Shown: piece by piece, positions 7,441 to 13,092 of the stretch
Position numbering within the stretch: the stretch's first letter is position 1
Layout: every line of letters starts with the position of its first letter
Source: Obelidium mucronatum
Taxonomy: Eukaryota; Chytridiomycota; Chytridiomycetes; Chytridiales; Chytriomycetaceae
DNA length: 13,092 nt
NCBI GenBank assembly: GCA_025765595.1
Contig: JAIVFH010000604.1
Coordinates: 1-13,092 of the forward strand
Reading direction: 5' to 3'
Made by a program: the position numbers and the translations under genes
Notes under the pieces: model-generated
Database searches by the model: none
What the model was told of the DNA's origin: nothing
What the model saw: only the letters and a program-made list of their open reading frames with translations

Positions 7441-9910
7441 ATGGAAAGCATCACGCTTGCAGCCGCAGCTGAACCGTTTTCGCTCCCCTTTCCAACCACA
7501 ACAACGACTGCGATGCCTCTTTTTGCAAATGCTGTTCCGCGTCGCTTCCAGCTTCCTCTGGCTTTGCTGGATGCTCTGCTGCCACAGCCGGACACAAGCA
7601 AGTCAGAGCAGCCCCTGACGGAAAACACTCCTCAAATCACATATACGACGCCGTCTCTAGACTTTCCTCACTTTAATGCCCTTTTAGATGCAGCCGTTGC
7701 ATCTTTGGAATATGACTTGCAAAAATACATTGACACACACATACCGGATTGGAAACGGCTTAAATCGGATCCAGAATACGTCCAAGAATATGAAAAAGAA
7801 AAGAATTTGTATGCTGTAAAGAGAGTACGCGATGTCATTGTAAGTGCTTGGAGGGACTGTGTGTTTTGGTTAGTATCTGTCAACTTGGGATTTGAACCGA
7901 AACACAACATTAGTCTCTCTTCAACACTCTCACATATCCACCTCGAGTGCAACCGCGAGCAAAGGAACGAATAGCTGGAACTGCCACCACAAAGCAAACG
8001 AATCAACAACAACACCAGCAACAACAACAACGACATGACCACCCTGATTCAACTGAAATCATCAACAACATCTACCCTGGCAAAGTCATTGTTGCGATTA
8101 CAGCGCAATTCGAATCCCCGTCATCCTCAACAGACCGCACACCTCCTGAAACACCTCGCGCAGCAAAGCATTCCGCCTCGCACAACTCGTCCCGCCGAAC
8201 CACGAACCCTTCATCGCCGACTCATCATCAGCAACACTCTCCACTGCATCATAACCAACGCCTGAAGCACCCATATCACTCCCTCATTGCATCTCTCAAC
8301 TCTCCGCACCCGACATTTGAAATAACTCTCTCCCCTGCAGCACGGGCGCAGTATCATTTCCAACGAGCGCGAATCTACGCGTTTCTCCCGTGGAAAGATG
8401 AACGTGTGGCTGAAGATTTGGGGCGGTGTTGTAAACTGGATCCGAAGCGGGCTGATGCGTGGAATCTGATGGGAGAGTGGTATTGTAGACAGGGAAGTAG
8501 TGTTTCCTTTTACGATGATTCTGAGGCAGCGACAGCGGATGAGGATAATAAGGAGGTTCATGATAAGTTGAAGAGTGTTGGAGTTGAGTTGGTTTCTGTC
8601 AAGAAGGATTGGTGGGGTTTGGGAAGACAGTGTTTTGAACGAGGATTGAAAGTTGTGAGTACACAAGTCAAAAAAAAGGATCATCATTTTGAGAGGCTAA
8701 TGGAGCGGTTTTTTTTTGTTTTGTTTCGTTGTCTATTGCTTGACTAGAAACGAAATCGGGATGGACTTTTGTTTTTGGCTCAAGTGCTGCGAGCTGGGCC
8801 TCCAAGTATGGTTTTCTTCATGTTTTGTTACTTTGGTTTTTTCAGATGTGTCTCATGCAATGGAAATTAGACAAGGGGAATATGGAGGAAAGTGAGAAAC
8901 TATGCAGAGAAGCGCTCGCGCTGGATATGAAGGATGGGAAATCGTGGTGTAAGTTTTTTTTTTTTTCGTATCGCTTTCCTGTGGTTTGTTGGATCTAAAA
9001 AGCGGCAATAGTTGGATTAGGATGCGTCTATCTCAAGCAGTTCTTTGGCCTTACATTTGATCCAAAGGACTTGCACAAGTCTCTAGTTGCCTATAACAAC
9101 GCGGCCAATGATCCAAATATGCAGAACGACGCGGATCTGTTTGGAAACCGAGCAAGCGTCCATCAATACACAGAATATTACCAACTGGCACTATTGGACT
9201 TTGATAAATGCGCAAAGCTGGATCCTTTACAAAGCGGGGTGGATTCGTGGCCGAAAATGGATCATTTGAAAGGACTTTTAGGGGCTGTGGCGCGGTTTGT
9301 TAGCATGTGTCAGAAGGAAGTCGATTCTGTCAACTCTGGCAACAAGGTGACGGGCGGTGGAAAGTTAAAGTATGCTATTCCTATTTTATTCAAAAAGTAT
9401 GCGGCAATGAAGGACGGCGTTTCAGGGGCGGAAATAGAGGAAACGATTGGATTTGTGAAACGAGATGACGTCCACAAGGGCAAATATTTAAAAGTAGAGA
9501 TTGTCAAGTGTTTGGGGGATGGTCTTCCAAGGTAAGATGGTTGTTTCAGCTGTCTCTAAATTGACATGAATTTCCAAGGACATTTGTGGCCAAGGATGTT
9601 AAGGGAGTTTGTATGGGAGTCTCGGTCTTTAACGTCACGATCCCGATTCAAGTGGGTGATGAGCTTCTTGTCGCATCCCCATGTGTGTTCCGCGTCAAAG
9701 TAGATTTTGAGGAGGTACAGTTATAATTCCCACTCGACAGAATTATTGCCGCATAAGATACTTGCCTAATGTATCGCTTATTTTGGGATATAGTGCAAGG
9801 CAGATTATGTTAATCTGCGAATTGACCGTCCTTGGATGTTGAGTGTGAATGGGAAAATTGTAGGTAAACAAAGCATTGCATTAACGGAAGCTCGATTTGA
9901 GAATCTTTAG
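7441..9910 (+). CDS. TTC5: TTC5/Strap-like TPR protein with C-terminal OB-fold
   Basis: Homologue of TTC5 (Strap), a TPR co-factor known in animals for p300/p53 stress responses and for ribosome-linked tubulin mRNA autoregulation. Exons: 7441-7839, 7914-8654, 8748-8805, 8871-8948, 9012-9531, 9579-9714, 9794-9910; the sum is in frame (682 aa). Introns are 47-93 nt. TPR-like helices include CCKLDPKRADAWNLMGEWY, ALALDMKDGKSW, GLGCVYLKQFF and LFGNRASVHQY followed by ALLDFDKCAKLDP, matching TTC5 in order. The C-terminal part (MGVSVFNVTIPIQVGDELLV, then RPWMLSVNGK) fits the Strap OB-fold ending. It is longer than animal TTC5 (about 440 aa) through an extra N-terminus and a Q/H/S/P-rich insertion in exon 2 (near 7990-8290). 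Intron 4 could use another acceptor at 8845, but that breaks the frame after VLRAGPP. The exon 2 5' boundary is the least certain. A role beyond chaperone/scaffold is inference. Confidence 0.75.
8004..8031 (+). repeat. CAA/CAG-rich microsatellite coding for a Q-rich run
   Basis: Near-perfect CAA triplets with one CAC and one CAG, read in the TTC5-like frame as Q/H-rich sequence (NQQQHQQQQQRHD). It opens a low-complexity segment of about 100 residues before the first TPR. Confidence 0.6.
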
Positions 9911-9986
9911 TTGTATTTATTTAATTAAGTATTATTTATTATTATGGATTTCATTTATTATTATAAGAATATTTGTTATTATTTAA

Positions 9987-10583
9987 ATGGATATTAAGTT
10001 GGCGTCAACTCAAGCACACCTTGTCCAGATCCGGCAGTTGATGCTGGCAAACCAAAAGTCCAATCTGAATCCTGAAATTGCAGCTTCGGATGGATTCCTG
10101 TCTTTTGAGTACTCTGCTGACCTGTTGAGCGAGATGATGCGCACAACACCACCAATAATCGCAGTGTCGAAATCAGAGGATACTCCGGACAAAGAGATTG
10201 TCGTTGGATATGCCTTGGCGGTGACAACGGAAACTGCTCTTAAAGACGAAGAGTTGGCAGTGCCAGTTCGTTACTTGGAAACACAGGGCTTTTATCAAGG
10301 AACGCCAATCAAGTCGTTAAAGTACTTGATAATGGGTCAAATATGTGTTCGGGAGGGATACCGCGGACAGGGAGTCCTTGCGGGCATGTACAAGGAATTC
10401 AGCCGCGTTTATCGGGAGAAAGGGTTCGACGTTGTTGTGACGGAGGTAGCCAAGACGAATGAGAGATCCATGAGGGCGCACCAGAAGGCGGGATGGATTG
10501 TATTTGATTCGATGGAGTCCAAGGGTGTTGCATGGGACATGATACTCTTGGATTTGTTGCATGGTGAAACCAAACAAAAGTGA
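9987..10583 (+). CDS. GNAT-family N-acetyltransferase
   Basis: Intronless 198-aa protein with a single GNAT fold, transferring acetyl from acetyl-CoA to an amine; the substrate is unknown. The start ATG 9987 is followed by an N-terminal MDIKLASTQAHLVQIRQLM typical of GNAT strand 1/helix 1. Motif A is MGQICVREGYRGQGVLAGMY (beta4, the R-G-x-G pyrophosphate loop, helix 3). Motif B is EVAKTNERSMRAHQKAGW. The protein is full length for the family, with no targeting signal. It starts 76 bp after the TTC5-like stop in A/T-rich DNA and stops (TGA) 49 bp before the next ATG, all same strand. It may be a small-molecule or general amine acetylase; not a recognised ribosomal or histone type. Confidence 0.8.
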   Translation: MDIKLASTQAHLVQIRQLMLANQKSNLNPEIAASDGFLSFEYSADLLSEMMRTTPPIIAVSKSEDTPDKEIVVGYALAVTTETALKDEELAVPVRYLETQGFYQGTPIKSLKYLIMGQICVREGYRGQGVLAGMYKEFSRVYREKGFDVVVTEVAKTNERSMRAHQKAGWIVFDSMESKGVAWDMILLDLLHGETKQK

Positions 10584-10632
10584 AACGTTGATCGAAATAA
10601 AAAAATTATTTGTTTTTGTTTTCACACAAAAA

Positions 10633-11694
10633 ATGGCGGCGGATCCTTCTTTGGCGCAGAGCAGCGGCAGCAGCAGCAAGAGCAAGAAGGAGCGGAAGGA
10701 CAAGAGCGCAGACAAGGGCAGGGACAAGCCCGACGTCAAGCCCGACGACAAGCCCGAAGACAGCGCAGCGGCGCTCGCGCGCAAAGACGCGGCGCTGCAG
10801 AGCGTCCTCGGCGAGCTCGCGCGGCTGCAGCCGCTGGAGGCGCGCGTGGCGGCGCTGACGGCGGAGCTCGCGGGCGCGCAGACAGCGGCGGAGGCGGCCG
10901 CCGCCGCGCAGGCCGCCGCCGACGCGCGCGCCGCCGAGCTCGCCGCCGCCGCCGAGACGGCCGCCGCCCAGGCCGCCGCGGGCGCCGCCGCCGCCGCCGC
11001 GGACCGCGAGCTGCTGCGCAAGCTGCGCGTCGACGTGCAGAAGCTGAAGGACGCCGCCGCCGCGAAGGACGCTGCGCTCGTCCAGCTCGGCGCCGAGCTC
11101 GACCGCGCAAAGAACATCATGTCCAGCGAGATCGAGAAGGTCAACCAGGAGAAGCGCAACCTGGCCACCGCCTACAACCGCAGCGAGCTTGACAAGGAGG
11201 AGATGGTCAGCGAGTACGCCCAGATGAAGGCCGAGCGGGACGAGCTGGCGGCCGATGTCGAGAAGCGCAAGAAGAAGCTCAAGAAGAAGGAGAAGGAGAT
11301 CGACGACCTGTCCGAGGCAAAGAAGTCGCTCAAGCAGGACCTCAAGTCGGCGAAAGCGAAAGTGGCAAAGTACAAGGTTGAGAAGGATCTCGCCACGAAG
11401 CTGCAAGCGGAACTGGATGAATTACGGGCTGCGAAGGAACTAGTCGATCATCAATTGGCTCGGGCGCTGAAGGACGCCGAAAAGGCCAAGGCGTCATCCC
11501 AAAAGAAGGAAGTCAAGATCAAACACATTGAAACCAAAAACAAGATTCAAATTGACGATAAACTGCGTGCGATGAAGGAACGTGTGACGGCTTCGATTGA
11601 CGAAACGATTCAGCTACTGCTTAGCAACAACGTTGAAGAGAATGCCGACCCAAATAAGCATGTAGAGCTGCTTGCACCAGCTCACAATGCGTAA
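10633..11694 (+). CDS. Ala/Lys-rich coiled-coil protein, unknown
   Basis: Intronless 353-aa protein; ATG 10633 sits in an AAAAAATGGCGGC context. The in-frame ATG at 10561 lies inside the acetyltransferase gene and is less likely. Residues 1-45 are Ser/Lys/Asp-rich and disordered-looking (K-PD repeats). Residues about 45-165 are an Ala-rich helix (blocks such as AAELAAAAETAAAQAAAG) with weak heptads. Residues about 170-310 are a charged classical coiled coil (KRKKKLKKKEKEIDDLSEAK). A short C-terminal part (IDETIQLLLSNN) follows. No motor, kinase or membrane domain. It probably has a structural or scaffold role (cytoskeleton, trafficking or nuclear); function unknown. Its 5' half is extremely GC-rich while the 3' end drops to about 50% GC. 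Long frames on the opposite strand are a by-product of this composition. Confidence 0.75.
   Translation: MAADPSLAQSSGSSSKSKKERKDKSADKGRDKPDVKPDDKPEDSAAALARKDAALQSVLGELARLQPLEARVAALTAELAGAQTAAEAAAAAQAAADARAAELAAAAETAAAQAAAGAAAAAADRELLRKLRVDVQKLKDAAAAKDAALVQLGAELDRAKNIMSSEIEKVNQEKRNLATAYNRSELDKEEMVSEYAQMKAERDELAADVEKRKKKLKKKEKEIDDLSEAKKSLKQDLKSAKAKVAKYKVEKDLATKLQAELDELRAAKELVDHQLARALKDAEKAKASSQKKEVKIKHIETKNKIQIDDKLRAMKERVTASIDETIQLLLSNNVEENADPNKHVELLAPAHNA
10640..11320 (+). other. GC-rich, CpG-dense island within a coding region
   Basis: By hand count the stretch 10861-11040 is close to 87% G+C and made mostly of GCC/GCG alanine codons, compared with about 50% at 11581-11640 in the same gene and visibly A/T-rich flanks. 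The rise starts just after the ATG and fades around 11300-11400. Confidence 0.7.
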
Positions 11695-11838
11695 AAAAAA
11701 ACAACAACTAAATCGATTCGATTGCATCCATTACTTATTTGTCCAATGAATTGAAAGAGGCGTAAAGTAAAGTTCTCTTCAAGGGTTGTGACTTTTGAAA
11801 CCAAAGAGGCGTTCCATTTTCTGCATTTTAATCATCTC

Positions 11839-13092
11839 ATGTCGAAAGTCCCCTCACTTATCCGGCACCGGCGGGTTCAGACAGTCCTCCTCTTTGTAGT
11901 AGGAACTCTAGTTCTGTTTGGATTGACACAGACTTCTCTACTGTCTGGGGCCACTTCTGCTCACTCTGCACAGACGCAGTCAATTGACATCAATGAATAT
12001 GACGATGCCATGGACCATCTAATGTCCCCTACACAGTCCCCTACACAACCCGGCACTACTGCGATCAAAGATACAACTCATCCCCCTGTCGAGCCAAAGA
12101 AGGAGAAGCAAACAGCAGTCAATCAAAACGGAGGCTATCTGCCCCCAAAGAAAAACATCCCACTTTCCGAACTGGAAACCGATATTGATCTTCTGCAAGC
12201 AAGATTTTTGGACTTTCTCAATGGTGAAGAAGGGCTTCAGGACTCAAGGTTTGTAACACTCAATGTGTGTTTGCCTCAAACATGCCCGAAACACTGACAA
12301 CCTTCCCCCTCCCCAACTAACTCTAGCACTCCATACGGCATCTTTGGAGGCTCTCTTCAAAAGCTGGAAAGTCCATTCAACGTCCGAACTTCTTGGAACA
12401 GAATTCATCAATATGCCCTCCATGTCAAGACTGTTCCCTACAACCGAAGCGATTTCCTCGCCTTGGGTCGTAGAGCTCGTGCCAACTTGATTGCAAACAC
12501 GATCCTGTACGACAAGCCGTCACTCATTACCCTCTTGGCCCTTGCTACAAGCGACAAAGACGTGAGGCGCACAAGCGGCCAAACAGGAACTCCACAAGGA
12601 ACTCCACCAAGTAACTCAAGGCTAACACACTCTGTATTTCCATGGATTCAGCCTCGCTAAAATCAATTCACGAAATGCAAAAGACTTTTGGATCCCAAAC
12701 AAAGGAGATGGGAATTGTGTTTACACTGGAAAGTGGCATTTTGAATTGGCAGCGCACGCCATCATGACGCTTCGAGATGTATTGAATTGCACGCTTCCGA
12801 TTGAAGTTGTGTACATGGGACCAGAGGATTTGGAACCCGATATGATCAAGGCGTTTGACTCCATGCCAGGTGTAACACTGTCGACGTTCTGTCAAAGTTT
12901 AGCACGAGCGAACTCGGGGGATGGGCCATCAAGCCATTCGCGATCCTGGCAGCAAGTTTCCGAACATCGATTTTCATTGATGCCGATTCCCTCTTTTTCC
13001 AGGACCCTGAAAAGGTTGTTCGCGAGTCATGCTTTTCAAGGAGTTTGGGCAAATGTTTTACCATGATCGTAGTTTGTTCAAGAATGATCCTC
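11839..13092 (+). CDS. MNN1-type alpha-1,3-mannosyltransferase, 3'-partial, frame broken
   Basis: Golgi type II membrane glycosyltransferase of the fungal MNN1/MNT (Mannosyl_trans3) family, which adds alpha-1,3-mannose from GDP-mannose to N- or O-glycans. ATG 11839 gives a short basic cytosolic tail (SKVPSLIRHRRVQ), a membrane anchor (about residues 15-37) and a Pro/Thr/Ser-rich stem. Exon 1 is 11839-12248, intron 78 nt (12249-12326, CTAAC branch-like site); exon 2 is 12327-12610, intron 41 nt (12611-12651, GTAACT..TTCAG); exon 3 starts at 12652. Catalytic-domain landmarks are MGIVFTLESG, TLRDVLNCTLPIEVVYMG, LGGWAIKPFA, the DxD motif in FIDADSLFFQDPE, and GQMFYHDR. These lie in four frame segments, with breaks near 12737, 12898 and 13027, each needing one extra base. 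It could be a pseudogene or sequence error at a low-quality stretch. The end is beyond the window. Confidence 0.7.

Noticed and set aside
8784..8845. Alternative TTC5-like intron 8784-8845 (GTGCTG..TTCAG)
   Set aside because: It is in frame but removes VLRAGPP, which matches the TTC5 family; the 8806-8870 intron keeps it.
10317..11406. Long minus-strand frames of 283 and 266 codons opposite the coiled-coil gene
   Set aside because: They come from the GC-rich, stop-poor composition; their translations are Ala/Ser or Leu/Arg low-complexity, and one also runs over the acetyltransferase gene. The plus-strand coiled coil has the better codon pattern.
12562..12651. GTGAGG donor at 12562 for mannosyltransferase intron 2
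   Set aside because: Joining it to the acceptor at 12651 gives an immediate stop (cct cgc taa); the donor at 12611 keeps the frame into the conserved domain.
12732..13047. Ultra-short introns (20-26 nt, GT..AG) that would repair the mannosyltransferase frame
   Set aside because: Some fit the frame by chance, but they would delete residues expected in the family, and clear introns in this window are 41 nt or longer.

Overview
The window looks like nuclear DNA of a compact fungal genome, probably an early-diverging (zoosporic/chytrid-like) fungus. The sequence shows split genes with short GT-AG introns (about 41-93 nt), short intergenic gaps, RGS-domain signalling protein, and a type II membrane protein of the fungal MNN1-type alpha-1,3-mannosyltransferase family. 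A TTC5/Strap-like TPR protein, which I would not expect in yeasts or most moulds, points to an early branch. The lineage is inference. No prokaryotic, plasmid or phage features, tRNA, rRNA or CRISPR were seen.

Left half (1-5939), all on the minus strand. From right to left in transcription order: two tandem paralogues of a DEDDy-type 3'-5' exonuclease (5939-4155 and 4088-2433) with a shared uncharacterised N-terminal region and a shared C-terminal tail; a broken kinase-like gene (2384-1553); and a protein with two tandem RGS domains (1426 to beyond the left edge), in which one exon equals one RGS module.

Middle (5940-7440). A 49-bp head-to-head gap separates exonuclease B from an unrecognised 186-aa protein (5989-6549). 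That gene converges on a small gene (7044-6616) whose protein is two copies of an unrecognised 68-aa unit. A 396-bp divergent promoter follows, with two TGAGTCA sites, a CACGTG and a CCAAT box.

Right half (7441-13092), all on the plus strand: a seven-exon TTC5/Strap-like gene with a Q-rich insertion, a single-exon GNAT acetyltransferase, an alanine/lysine-rich coiled-coil protein whose 5' half is extremely GC-rich, and the start of an MNN1-family mannosyltransferase that runs off the right edge and carries three frame breaks in its last 360 bp.

The genes do not form one obvious pathway. The most unusual items are the exonuclease pair (new architecture, Glu for Asp in motif II in both copies, different N-termini), the two-unit repeat protein with its bZIP-type promoter, the GC-rich coiled-coil gene, and two genes with several same-sign frame breaks. 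Exon boundaries were worked out by eye from reading frames, splice sites and paralogue comparison.
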